Source: Oscillospiraceae bacterium (GTDB taxonomy: Bacteria; Bacillota_A; Clostridia; Oscillospirales; Ruminococcaceae). From it: 27,959 nucleotides of DNA. The stretch spans positions 1 to 27,959 of the forward strand of contig JAFWUX010000018.1 in the NCBI GenBank assembly GCA_017523995.1, read 5' to 3'. Positions 15,850 through 22,774 of this stretch are shown in pieces (positions within the stretch are counted from its first letter, which is position 1; each line of letters opens with the position of its first letter). The notes below the pieces were generated by a model that saw only the letters and a list, made by a program, of their open reading frames with translations, had not been told where the DNA came from and ran no database searches. Made by a program: the position numbers and the translations under genes.

Positions 15850-16392
15850 TCAGCTCTGATATTTGCCGACAACAACAAGACGCTGCGAACCGTCATCGGT
15901 ACAGGTGATAATTGTAATTCTGTTGTCGCCGAAATCATCCAGCACCCACGTTTCGTTCGGCTCGACAATCCGCGTCTCGCTGACGGTATAGGTGTAGCAG
16001 TTTTTCTGTACGTCATAAAGCGCGATTTTCATGCCGGTGTCAACATTTTTCAGATTGTTAAAGTATTCCTTATACAGCGTGCTGCTGTGTCCGGCAAGGC
16101 AATAGTTTCCGCGCCCGAAATCGCCGGTATCCGGAAAATGCCCCACTGCCTTTGCGATTGTCTGCTGATCCGTTCCTTCCAGAATCGGTGCCTTGATATG
16201 CAGGTCCTCGATTTCTACAACCGGATTTTCGCGCATGAGCTTCTGCTTCTGCATCATGCGGTGCAGCTTGCGAATGCCGTAAAATCCGATCACGCTGAGT
16301 CCGGTGCAGATCGCAAGCAATCCGGCAATCAAAATCGTCCATTGTTTTTTCGTCAGTTTTTGTTTCTGTTCGGTTGACAAGTGAGAGATCAT
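15850..16392 (-). CDS. Membrane-anchored sortase
   Basis: A 180-residue sortase, a cysteine transpeptidase that joins surface proteins to the wall or to pilin subunits. A single N-terminal membrane helix spans residues 19-40, then the beta-barrel catalytic domain. The triad is His102 (CLAGHSST), Cys164 (ITIITCTDDG) and Arg171 (SQRLVVVGK). The short size and TITCT-x5-R spacing fit a class D-like enzyme, but I cannot assign the class firmly. The start at MISHLS follows AGGAAAG; a longer frame begins inside the promoter and is unlikely. No neighbour has an LPXTG-type sorting signal, so its substrates are elsewhere. It has its own strong promoter at 16415-16443. Confidence 0.88.
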   Translation of the reverse strand: MISHLSTEQKQKLTKKQWTILIAGLLAICTGLSVIGFYGIRKLHRMMQKQKLMRENPVVEIEDLHIKAPILEGTDQQTIAKAVGHFPDTGDFGRGNYCLAGHSSTLYKEYFNNLKNVDTGMKIALYDVQKNCYTYTVSETRIVEPNETWVLDDFGDNRITIITCTDDGSQRLVVVGKYQS

Positions 16393-16414
16393 CTTCTTTC
16401 CTGAATATAGAGAT

Positions 16415-16443
16415 ATTGTATCACAGAAGAAGAAGATTGTCAA
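16415..16443 (-). promoter_or_regulatory. Sigma-A promoter of the sortase gene
   Basis: On the - strand: TTGACA (16438-16443), 17-bp spacer, TACAAT (16415-16420) with the extended form TGTGATACAAT. Transcription would start near 16408, leaving a very short leader. Confidence 0.8.
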
Positions 16444-16508
16444 GGCAATTGCTTTTTCAAGATATTTGTGGTAATATTAAAATTATGCGTTAGGTTTTCG
16501 ATAGAAAC

Positions 16509-16522
16509 GCCGTCAGTATAGG
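16509..16522 (+). promoter_or_regulatory. Candidate ECF-type -10 region of the first sigma operon
   Basis: GCCGTCAGTATAGG lies 20 bases before the sigma ATG. The second sigma operon has GCTGTCTATATGGG in the same place (19911-19924, - strand). The shared GCYGTC-x2-TATRGG suggests a common alternative-sigma promoter and possible autoregulation or cross-regulation. The -35 part is not clear. Confidence 0.45.
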
Positions 16523-16541
16523 CAGAGGGAGGTGAGACAGC

Positions 16542-17099
16542 ATGGAGGATCGCGAGATCATTGCTATGTTCCAGACACGAGACGAGCAGGCAATCAAGCT
16601 GACACATGAGAAATACGGACCGCTTTGTATGACAATCGCTGGAAATATGCTCGGGAACCGTGAAGATGCAGAAGAATGCGTCAATGACGCGCTGATGCAT
16701 CTCTGGAATGCGATTCCGCCTGCTGTCCCGCAGTCTCTCGGTGCGTTTCTCGTCACCGCAGTCCGGAATGCGGCAAGGGACAGACTTTCATATGCAAACG
16801 CGCAGCGGCGCGGGAGCGGTCAGCTCTGCGCTGCACTCGACGAACTCTCGGAGATCATTCCGTCCTCCGAAACGCCTGAGCAGATGATCGACAGCATTGC
16901 TATTCGGGACGCAATGAAGCGGTTTCTCCCGACGCTCTCCCCTGCTGCACGCGGGATTTTTCTTCGGCGGTACTGGTTCTGTATGGACATCAGGGAGATT
17001 GCGGAGGATCTCGATTGCTCAGAGGGGCGCGTACATATGTCTCTGATGCGCACACGCAAGAAACTGAAAGCCTATTTGAAAAAGGAGGATTTGCTGTGA
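16542..17099 (+). CDS. ECF-like RNA polymerase sigma factor
   Basis: A 185-residue sigma-70 family factor with only regions 2 and 4. Region 2 is seen in AGNMLGNREDAEECVNDALMHLWNAI with the ECF-type DAEE, followed by FLVTAVRNAARDRL. Region 4 near the C-terminus (LSPAARGIFLRRYWFCMDIREIAEDLDCSEGRVHMSLMRTRKKL) carries the -35-binding helix-turn-helix. GGGAGGTGA precedes the ATG. Its stop overlaps the GTG start of a membrane protein by one to two bases (GTGA), the standard sigma/anti-sigma coupling. It probably responds to an envelope signal through that partner. It is a paralogue of the factor at 19321-19884, and the two operons converge. Confidence 0.9.
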   Translation: MEDREIIAMFQTRDEQAIKLTHEKYGPLCMTIAGNMLGNREDAEECVNDALMHLWNAIPPAVPQSLGAFLVTAVRNAARDRLSYANAQRRGSGQLCAALDELSEIIPSSETPEQMIDSIAIRDAMKRFLPTLSPAARGIFLRRYWFCMDIREIAEDLDCSEGRVHMSLMRTRKKLKAYLKKEDLL

Positions 17100-18115
17100 A
17101 ATACAAGGATTATTTTACAATCACGGATTGCGCGGATGAAGCTGAGATTGCTGAAATCATCGCAAACAGCCGGATGCAGCAGTCCCCTGCTGAAAAGGAG
17201 AATCCGGACATGAACAGACAAACGATTCATCACACAAAGCGCAGACTGGTGCCGACTTTGATCGCAGCTGCCGCTGCAGCAGTTGTCCTGACCGTCGGAA
17301 CAGCAGCCTATATCACCTATAACAAGCACATGGTACAGAGTTACTTCGGCACGATCGGTGAGGCGCGTGCTTCTGAACTGGAGCTTGCGGAGCCTGCGTA
17401 TTATACAAACGGCAAGGTCGGTGTCACCGCAGAGGCGCTGCTCAATGACGGCAGCTACGGTCTGCTGTTCCTGACCATTGACAAACTGGATGAAACGATC
17501 CCCGATTTCAAAAACGAACGCGGAAACTATGAGATTCATCCGGCGATTCAATTTGCCGAGCAGCCGGGCAATCTCAGCGCAATCGTTGAGGGCATCGACA
17601 CCGATGAAAATGATCCGAACCGTGTGCATCTTGCATTCCGGTTCAGCGTTCCGGATGATATAGATGCATCCGCCGGAACTGTATCTTTCAAAATTGTAAA
17701 TATCAATCCTGACGGCAGCGGGACTGAGAATGTGCAGAATGGATTTGAGGGTATCGAAATTCCACTTGATCTCAGCATCAACACCAAGCAAATCCACATG
17801 GTCTCCGAAGAAGGCAGGGAGCTTGATCTCTCCGGATACGAAGCAGTTACGCCGGACAATTACGGAATCGCGTACTGCAGTGATATGTCAATCACATGGA
17901 AAAACGGCAAGGAACAGCAGATCGGTCTGAACTGCGGCGCAGGCTTCGGCGGCGACGGCGGCGAAGAATCCGTACTGAGCTTCCGGATTGCTGCTGACGG
18001 TTCTGATATCACCGAGCCGGAATTCAGCGGCGATCCTGACACATGGTACGGCTATCTCGATATTGACGAGGTCGCATCCATCCGCATTCATAATACGACA
18101 TACTATCCTGAATAA
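17096..18115 (+). CDS. Membrane-anchored anti-sigma factor candidate
   Basis: A 339-residue protein with a 50-residue cytoplasmic head, one membrane helix at residues 51-74 (LVPTLIAAAAAAVVLTVG) and a large beta-rich outer domain ending at TTYYPE. It looks like the DUF4179-type anti-sigma proteins, but I have not confirmed the domain. The start is GTG at 17096 overlapping the sigma stop, with AAAGGAGG upstream; an earlier in-frame ATG lies within the sigma gene and is rejected. The head would bind the sigma factor, and the outer domain would sense a wall or extracellular signal. The cytoplasmic head has no HxxxCxxC zinc motif. Partner choice is inferred from translational coupling. Confidence 0.75.
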   Translation: MKYKDYFTITDCADEAEIAEIIANSRMQQSPAEKENPDMNRQTIHHTKRRLVPTLIAAAAAAVVLTVGTAAYITYNKHMVQSYFGTIGEARASELELAEPAYYTNGKVGVTAEALLNDGSYGLLFLTIDKLDETIPDFKNERGNYEIHPAIQFAEQPGNLSAIVEGIDTDENDPNRVHLAFRFSVPDDIDASAGTVSFKIVNINPDGSGTENVQNGFEGIEIPLDLSINTKQIHMVSEEGRELDLSGYEAVTPDNYGIAYCSDMSITWKNGKEQQIGLNCGAGFGGDGGEESVLSFRIAADGSDITEPEFSGDPDTWYGYLDIDEVASIRIHNTTYYPE

Positions 18116-18148
18116 ACAACATGAAATACTGACATAAAAAAACGAACC

Positions 18149-18183
18149 GCCGCTCCGATGCAAAACCGGAGCGGCGATCTTTT
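18149..18183. terminator. Bidirectional terminator between the two sigma operons
   Basis: GCCGCTCCG (18149-18157) pairs with CGGAGCGGC (18167-18175), loop 9 nt, followed by TTTTATT on the + strand; on the - strand the stem is followed by GGTTCG and then a long T-run from the A-tract at 18137-18142. Confidence 0.85.
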
Positions 18184-18184
18184 A

Positions 18185-19324
18185 TTATTCAAAATGCAAT
18201 TCAACAAACGGGCGTGAGAGCGAGCCGCCAAACATGTAATGCGATTTCAGCTCCGTGCCGTCCTCATATTGGAGAAACGGATAATGTTCGCGGAACGAAC
18301 CGGTATAAACTTTCGGCAGAAATGCACCGACTTCATAGGTGATTGCCTCGCCGGGTTCCAGATGAATATAGCTCCGGCGGCAGGTATCCTGATAAAACAT
18401 GCCCTCAGACTGATTGTACGCGAGTCCGGACGGGAACGCAGTTAAGCCGAAATATGATTTTCCGTTTGATTCAGCCGGCTCTGTGCTAGGCAGAACGCCG
18501 AAGCCATAATATGAAACATGAAAATCAAAATCATCGAATTCGGCCGGTGAACCGTCCGGATTTGTCAGACCGCGCATGCCGGAAAGGCCTGACACCGCAT
18601 TGATATTCTCGACTGTCAGTGTCCCCTTGACAAAGCACCAGTTCTCCGGATCTTCCTCGCCGCTTTCCCGATCAAACATATACATGACCGCACCGTTCTC
18701 AGTATCCACGGAGACAGACTGCGTTTTTCCATCAAAGAAATCCTTTGCTTTTGCATGCGTTTCACGGAAGGATTCCGTCAGATCATCAAAGGTCAGTCCG
18801 GCATCCGCAAGCGAATCATAGAGCTGCACATCATTCAGCGTCATCGCAAGAATACCGCTTTTGCCCATTGAATTGACAAGAAACCTGCTGCCGACCTCCT
18901 GCCGCAGATCGTTATCCGGCATCTCCATATCCGCAGGGAACGGAATGATCAGCTCCGTGGTTGTCACGGGAGGCTCGGTTGTGGTGGTGACGGTTGTTGT
19001 CTCCACGATCTCGAACAGATCGGTGCGGAGCGTTTCAACCGGCTTTTCGGATTCTGATTGCTGAGAGGCAGCAGTTTCTTCACTAGATGCTGTCTGTGTT
19101 GTACCGCTGCTTGCGGGCTGCTGACTCTGCACAATGCCGTCGCGGAATATGCTTGTGAACATCACTGCTGTTACGCTGACCGCCGCGATCACCGCAGCAG
19201 CTGCTCCGAACCGCGAAACAAACCGCTTGATATGCTGCTTTCTGCCGGAAAGATTCTGCGCCATGTCCTCATAGAACGCGGCATCGACTTCGCCGATCAC
19301 ATCAAGCAAATCCGTATTTTTCAT
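18185..19324 (-). CDS. Membrane-anchored anti-sigma factor candidate, Ser/Thr-rich linker
   Basis: A 379-residue single-pass protein. Residues 1-38 are cytoplasmic (MKNTDLLDVIGEVDAAFYED), residues 39-60 form the membrane helix, and residues 61-130 are a Ser/Thr/Gln/Glu-rich linker with runs such as TTTVTTTTEPPVTTTE. A beta-rich outer domain follows, which I do not recognise. The linker suggests a wall-spanning stalk. The ATG at 19322-19324 overlaps the sigma stop as ATGA, and GAGGAGGGG sits upstream, so the pair is translationally coupled. The outer domains of this protein and of the one at 17096 look unrelated by eye, so the two would sense different things. Role inferred from architecture. 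Confidence 0.75.
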   Translation of the reverse strand: MKNTDLLDVIGEVDAAFYEDMAQNLSGRKQHIKRFVSRFGAAAAVIAAVSVTAVMFTSIFRDGIVQSQQPASSGTTQTASSEETAASQQSESEKPVETLRTDLFEIVETTTVTTTTEPPVTTTELIIPFPADMEMPDNDLRQEVGSRFLVNSMGKSGILAMTLNDVQLYDSLADAGLTFDDLTESFRETHAKAKDFFDGKTQSVSVDTENGAVMYMFDRESGEEDPENWCFVKGTLTVENINAVSGLSGMRGLTNPDGSPAEFDDFDFHVSYYGFGVLPSTEPAESNGKSYFGLTAFPSGLAYNQSEGMFYQDTCRRSYIHLEPGEAITYEVGAFLPKVYTGSFREHYPFLQYEDGTELKSHYMFGGSLSRPFVELHFE

Positions 19325-19884
19325 AGATACCCCTCCTCTTCCAGATGGTTCCGGAGCGCCTGCCGCATCCGGCTGAGCGCCTTTTTGACAGCGTCCTCGG
19401 TCATGCCGTGCTGGATTGCAATGTCACGGATCGGCATCAGTGCGCCGTAGCGTTCCATGAAGATCCGCCGCTTGTTCGCTGACAATGCACCGAGAAACCG
19501 GTTCATCTCCGCGAGCAGCGCATTCCGGCTGATCTGTGCCTCGACATTCTCACCGGACGGAATACACTCCTCCAGTTCACTCAGTGCAACCGGTACCTGT
19601 CCGCCGCCGCGTTTCTGCCGGTTGTCTGCACGGTACCTGTTGATCGCTGCACGGCGCGTCAGAGTAATCAGATACGCCTGCAAGTGCTCCGGCGGATTCG
19701 TCGGAATCGAATTCCATGCACTGAGCAAAGCGTCATCGAATGTTTCCTCTGCATCGCGCTCATTCCCGAGAATGTTCATCGCAGTCCGTCTGCAAATGTC
19801 ACCGTAAGCCTCTGTCATCATTTGAATCGCCCGCTCATCGCGTGAGTGTATCAGCGCAATGATCTTTTTTTCGTCGGTCTGCAT
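19321..19884 (-). CDS. ECF-like RNA polymerase sigma factor
   Basis: A 187-residue sigma-70 family factor. Region 2 includes AMNILGNERDAEETFDDALLSAWNSI and LQAYLITLTRRAAINRYR; region 4 includes LSANKRRIFMERYGALMPIRDIAIQHGMTEDAVKKALSRMRQAL. It is clearly homologous to the factor at 16542. The start at MQTDEKK was chosen because homology begins there and GGCGGTGA lies upstream; the longer frame of 41 extra codons runs back through the transporter terminator. Its ATGA overlap with the next gene marks the sigma/anti-sigma unit. A candidate ECF-type promoter lies at 19911-19924. Confidence 0.9.
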   Translation of the reverse strand: MQTDEKKIIALIHSRDERAIQMMTEAYGDICRRTAMNILGNERDAEETFDDALLSAWNSIPTNPPEHLQAYLITLTRRAAINRYRADNRQKRGGGQVPVALSELEECIPSGENVEAQISRNALLAEMNRFLGALSANKRRIFMERYGALMPIRDIAIQHGMTEDAVKKALSRMRQALRNHLEEEGYL

Positions 19885-19910
19885 ATCGCTCACCGCCTTT
19901 CCTGTCCTTA

Positions 19911-19924
19911 CCCATATAGACAGC
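19911..19924 (-). promoter_or_regulatory. Candidate ECF-type -10 region of the second sigma operon
   Basis: On the - strand GCTGTCTATATGGG, matching GCCGTCAGTATAGG ahead of the first sigma gene. TGTCACC about 17 bases further upstream may be the -35. The match between two paralogous operons is the main support. Confidence 0.45.
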
Positions 19925-19943
19925 ATCCGCAGAAAAAGGTGAC

Positions 19944-19973
19944 AAAACAAATGCCCCTGCATTGAGGGGCATT
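19944..19973 (-). terminator. Terminator of the EamA transporter gene
   Basis: AATGCCCC (19950-19957) and GGGGCATT (19966-19973) form an 8-bp stem; on the - strand TTTGTTTTG follows. It starts four bases after the transporter stop and isolates it from the sigma operon. Confidence 0.75.
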
Positions 19974-19976
19974 GTT

Positions 19977-20849
19977 TCAGGATTTGTGTTGCACGGTATA
20001 CCGCCATTTGACAACCGCGGTTCCGATGATGATAATATAGCCGATGATGCTCCAGACATCCGGAAGCTGTCCGAGAAACAGGAATCCGAAGATCGCTGCA
20101 AAGATCACGATCGAGAAATCATAAACAGAGATTTCTTTCGCAGGCGCTTTTGCATATGCCTTCGTAATGAAAATCTGTCCGCCGGCTGCTGCTGCACCGG
20201 TCAGCGCCATGAACATCCACTGCTGCGGCGTCATGGGTTGATACTGAAACAGCAGCGGAATCAGCAACGCGATTGTTGTAAAGCCGGAGAAAAATGCTAC
20301 AATGATCATGCTGTTTTCGCCGCGCTTGCCGAGTGCACGCACGTTCGTATAGGCAAGACCTGCGCCGAGTCCGCCGATGATTCCGGCAGCGGCAGGGATC
20401 ATCTCCATGCCGAAGGAGGGCTTTGCAACAAACAGCGCACCGATAAATGCAACTACAACAGAGAGCCACTCAAACAGATTTGCCTGCTCCTTCAACATGA
20501 AATATGAAAACACAATCGCGAAAAACGGCGAGAGCTTATTCAGCATGGATGCATCCGAAATCGCCATGTGATCGACTGCATAAAAATTGCCGAGCATACC
20601 CAGCCCGCCTGCTACGGAACGCGTCACAAGATATTTCAGATTGCCTTTTCCGATCCGGAACGGCGTCTTCGTCCGGATCAAGGAGGATACGGCTATGAGC
20701 AGTGCGAAGAAATTGCGGAAGAAACATTTTTGCAGTGTCGGGATATCACCGGAGAGCCGGATAAACAGATTCATCAGCGCAAAACAGAATGCCGATGCTA
20801 TGATAAAGAGGATACCGAGCGTTGTATCCGATTTGGGTTTCTGATTCAA
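19977..20849 (-). CDS. EamA-family (DMT) transporter
   Basis: A 290-residue membrane protein with ten predicted helices in two five-helix halves, the drug/metabolite transporter plan. The first half starts LGILFIIASAFCFALMNLFIRL; the second starts near AAAGIIGGLGAGLAYTNVRAL. Conserved EamA features include the inverted repeat structure and a short charged tail. The substrate cannot be read from sequence. The apparent start is TTG at 20847-20849 with AAAGGA about eleven bases upstream; an ATG eight bases earlier is out of frame, so either TTG is the real start or the first residues differ. It has its own promoter at 20878-20906. Confidence 0.85.
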   Translation of the reverse strand: MNQKPKSDTTLGILFIIASAFCFALMNLFIRLSGDIPTLQKCFFRNFFALLIAVSSLIRTKTPFRIGKGNLKYLVTRSVAGGLGMLGNFYAVDHMAISDASMLNKLSPFFAIVFSYFMLKEQANLFEWLSVVVAFIGALFVAKPSFGMEMIPAAAGIIGGLGAGLAYTNVRALGKRGENSMIIVAFFSGFTTIALLIPLLFQYQPMTPQQWMFMALTGAAAAGGQIFITKAYAKAPAKEISVYDFSIVIFAAIFGFLFLGQLPDVWSIIGYIIIIGTAVVKWRYTVQHKS

Positions 20850-20877
20850 AGATCATCGCGTCCTTTCCTACTCCCAT

Positions 20878-20906
20878 ATTATACTGCATTTGCGCCGGAA
20901 ATGCAA
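20878..20906 (-). promoter_or_regulatory. Sigma-A promoter of the EamA transporter
   Basis: On the - strand: TTGCAT (20901-20906), 17-bp spacer, TATAAT (20878-20883). The transcript would have a leader of about 20 bases. Confidence 0.7.
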
Positions 20907-20928
20907 GTGGCACACATTTTCAAGAACA

Positions 20929-20964
20929 AAAAACAAGCAGATGCTTTGCGCACCTGCCTGTTTT
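20929..20964 (-). terminator. Terminator of the Lys/Ala-repeat protein gene
   Basis: AACAAGCAG (20932-20940) pairs with CTGCCTGTT (20954-20962, one G-U), and TTTTGTTC follows on the - strand. It ends the gene at 20995. Confidence 0.7.
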
Positions 20965-20994
20965 GGTTCAGCATTTATTTGCTGTGTCAAGAGA

Positions 20995-21378
20995 TCAAAG
21001 ATCAACCTTGAAATCATCCTGACCTTCGCCGTTTACAGTATAATAAGCCGCATTATCCTCCGGCTTTACATAAACAACGAACTCCTCGACGACCTTTCTC
21101 TTGTGCGTGGACTTGTACTTCTTCAGTGTATCCACTGCAAGCGTGCTGAGATCGAAATCTCTGCCGTCAATCTGAAGAATCGTCTTGATGACCGGCTCTG
21201 CCTTCTTCGCAGCAGGCTTCTTTGCAGCAGTTTTCTTTTCTGCCGGAGCCGCTGCAGCAGCGACCTTCTTTTCAGCCGGAGCTTTCTTAGCAGCGGTCTT
21301 CTTTTCAGCCGGAGCCTTCTTTGCAGCGACCTTCTTTTCAGCCGGAGCCTTCTTTGCATCAGTTGTCTTATCTGCCAT
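20995..21378 (-). CDS. Lys/Ala-rich repeat protein with DUF6465-like domain
   Basis: A 127-residue protein with two parts. Residues 9-52 repeat an 11-residue unit, KKAPAEKK(V/T)AA, four times, giving a basic, disordered, histone-H1-like arm. Residues 62-127 form a small domain (ILQIDGRDFDLSTLAVDTLKKYK, then VYVKPEDNAAYYTVNGE) that I match from memory to DUF6465, known from Clostridia. The basic arm suggests nucleic-acid binding, perhaps nucleoid compaction, but no binding motif proves it. The ATG at 21376-21378 has AAAGGAA nine bases upstream; a GTG three codons earlier is too close to that site. Strong promoter and dedicated terminator: single-gene unit, probably well expressed. Confidence 0.8.
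   Translation of the reverse strand: MADKTTDAKKAPAEKKVAAKKAPAEKKTAAKKAPAEKKVAAAAAPAEKKTAAKKPAAKKAEPVIKTILQIDGRDFDLSTLAVDTLKKYKSTHKRKVVEEFVVYVKPEDNAAYYTVNGEGQDDFKVDL
21223..21354 (-). repeat. Four 33-bp in-frame repeats in the Lys/Ala-rich arm
   Basis: Each 33-bp unit encodes the 11-residue KKAPAEKK(V/T)AA; the fourth has AA instead of KK. Near-identical DNA between units means copy number can change by slippage or recombination. Confidence 0.75.
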
Positions 21379-21425
21379 TTGAGACACTTCCTTTCCTCAA
21401 TCAAATTCGGCGTTTTGCCATTTGC

Positions 21426-21454
21426 ATTATAGCATAATATTCCCGTATTGTCAA
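21426..21454 (-). promoter_or_regulatory. Sigma-A promoter of the Lys/Ala-repeat protein
   Basis: On the - strand: TTGACA (21449-21454), 17-bp spacer, TATAAT (21426-21431): both boxes match consensus exactly. Confidence 0.85.
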
Positions 21455-21553
21455 GTAATCATACACTGAAAATTTAATATTTATTGCATCATTTTCAAAT
21501 ATGGACCGGCGTTTGCATTTTTCATTTTTGTATTCTGTATTTTTGCATACCCA

Positions 21554-21582
21554 TTGTTTTTTCCGGAAACATGTGATATAAT
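21554..21582 (+). promoter_or_regulatory. Sigma-A promoter of the YitT gene
   Basis: TTGTTT (21554-21559), 17-bp spacer, TATAAT (21577-21582) in extended form TGTGATATAAT. The leader would be about 45 bases. Confidence 0.75.
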
Positions 21583-21633
21583 ATTTTCAAAGAAAACCCG
21601 ATGTATGTCAGACTGCGGAAAGGATGATTTCAA

Positions 21634-22494
21634 ATGAAGACACCTGTATCCCGACACCTGCTCACAACACTTGCCGTCACGGTTGCTGCGTTTATCATGG
21701 CAGTCAATAAAAATACGTTCATTGATACCGCCGGATTGTACCCCGGCGGCGTATCCGGACTGACCATTCTGATTCAGCGATTTGTCAGCGATTTCTTTCA
21801 TTTATCCTTGCCGTTCACGGTTGTCAATCTTCTGCTCAATGCAATTCCGGTTTACATCGGGTTCCGCTATATCGGAAAGAACTTTACGCTTTATTCCTGC
21901 CTGATGATCGTACTCAACAGTATCTTCACAGACCTTCTTCCCTCCCATATCATTACGGAGGATGTTCTGCTCATCAGTATTTTCGGCGGTATCATTCAGG
22001 GTGCTGCAATCGCACTTTGTCTCAATGCCGGTGCAACATCCGGCGGCACGGATTTTATCTTGATCTTTTTATCAGAACGCCGCGGTGTCGATTCATTTTC
22101 CATGATCCTTGCATTCAATGCGGTGATTCTATGCATCGCCGGTTTCATATTCGGCTGGGACAAAGCGCTGTATTCCATCATCTTTCAGTATGCATCCACC
22201 GCGGTACTGCATGTACTCTATAAAAAATTCCAGCAGAGTACATTGTTCATCGTCACAACAAAGCCGGTCGCTGTCTGCAACGCAATCTACAATATCAGCA
22301 AGCACGGCGCAACGGTACTGGAAGGAGAAGGCTCCTACGAACACTGCGAACGCAATGTGGTGTATTCCGTTGTATCCGCAGCAGAGTCCAGACATGTGAT
22401 CAAAGTCATCCGCGAAGCGGATCCGGATGCGTTTATCAACGAAATGAAAACACAGAAGCTTTCCGGCAGATTCTATCAGCCGAAGGAACAATAA
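21634..22494 (+). CDS. YitT-family membrane protein with DUF2179 domain
   Basis: A 286-residue protein of the YitT family. Five or six membrane helices fill residues 8-195, with the family signatures FIDTAGLYPGGVSGLTILIQ and LNAGATSGGTDFILIFLSERRG. The last 90 residues form the soluble DUF2179 domain (FIVTTKPVAVCNAIYNISKHGATVLEGEGSY, then VIKVIREADPDAFI), a small ferredoxin-like fold. Function of the family is not established; some members affect spores or transport. GGAAAGG precedes the ATG by about ten bases. Own promoter at 21554-21582. I see no strong terminator behind it, only a short GC hairpin (GCCGG/CCGGC) near 22512. Confidence 0.92.
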   Translation: MKTPVSRHLLTTLAVTVAAFIMAVNKNTFIDTAGLYPGGVSGLTILIQRFVSDFFHLSLPFTVVNLLLNAIPVYIGFRYIGKNFTLYSCLMIVLNSIFTDLLPSHIITEDVLLISIFGGIIQGAAIALCLNAGATSGGTDFILIFLSERRGVDSFSMILAFNAVILCIAGFIFGWDKALYSIIFQYASTAVLHVLYKKFQQSTLFIVTTKPVAVCNAIYNISKHGATVLEGEGSYEHCERNVVYSVVSAAESRHVIKVIREADPDAFINEMKTQKLSGRFYQPKEQ

Positions 22495-22585
22495 AGCATC
22501 CGCCGGCTTATACCGGCTCCGCCGAGGCGAGAACAGCGCAGCAGAACCCGCAAATGCATAATCAATCTTTGTGCAAAAATACCAT

Positions 22586-22614
22586 TTGCACTTTCGGAAC
22601 GAATGTGATATAAT
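22586..22614 (+). promoter_or_regulatory. Sigma-A promoter of the MATE gene
   Basis: TTGCAC (22586-22591), 17-bp spacer, TATAAT (22609-22614) in extended form TGTGATATAAT. The start would be about 22621, exactly where the first leader hairpin begins. Confidence 0.8.
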
Positions 22615-22620
22615 AATCAG

Positions 22621-22667
22621 GAACGTGTAGCAATTCTGCGTAAATCCAGTTTTGCTGCACGTTTTTT
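22621..22667 (+). terminator. First leader terminator of the MATE gene (candidate riboswitch)
   Basis: AACGTGTAGCAA (22622-22633) pairs with TTGCTGCACGTT (22652-22663, one G-U), and TTTT follows. It begins at the predicted transcription start, so it would release an RNA of about 47 nt unless prevented. The loop contains TAAATCCAG, which recurs in the second terminator. Leader RNAs of MATE/mepA genes include the guanidine-IV (mepA) riboswitch, which also works through a terminator; I cannot confirm its consensus here. Confidence 0.6.
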
Positions 22668-22703
22668 CTGTCCGCAGCCGGACACAATTTCATATTTCTG
22701 AAA

Positions 22704-22756
22704 ACAGCGTGTCGCCATGAGCATAAATCCAGCTATGGCACATGCTGTATTTTTTT
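22704..22756 (+). terminator. Second leader terminator of the MATE gene
   Basis: ACAGCGTGT (22704-22712) pairs with ACATGCTGT (22740-22748), then GCCAT/ATGGC and AGC/GCT continue the stem with two single-base bulges. The loop is ATAAATCCA. An A and seven Ts (22750-22756) follow, making a strong terminator that touches the Shine-Dalgarno GAGGAGG. Read-through here is required for any MATE expression from 22586. Confidence 0.7.
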
Positions 22757-22774
22757 GAGGAGGTTTCTATATCT

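Noticed and set aside
17072..17797. Open frame of 241 codons opposite the first anti-sigma gene
   Set aside because: Overlaps a well-supported coupled sigma/anti-sigma pair and has no domain of its own.
21223..21354. CRISPR-like array
   Set aside because: The 33-bp repeats are contiguous, without spacers, and are in frame within a coding gene.
22742..22774. Earlier ATG as start of the MATE protein
   Set aside because: It lies in the second terminator stem, before the Shine-Dalgarno site GAGGAGG, and adds residues not seen in the family.
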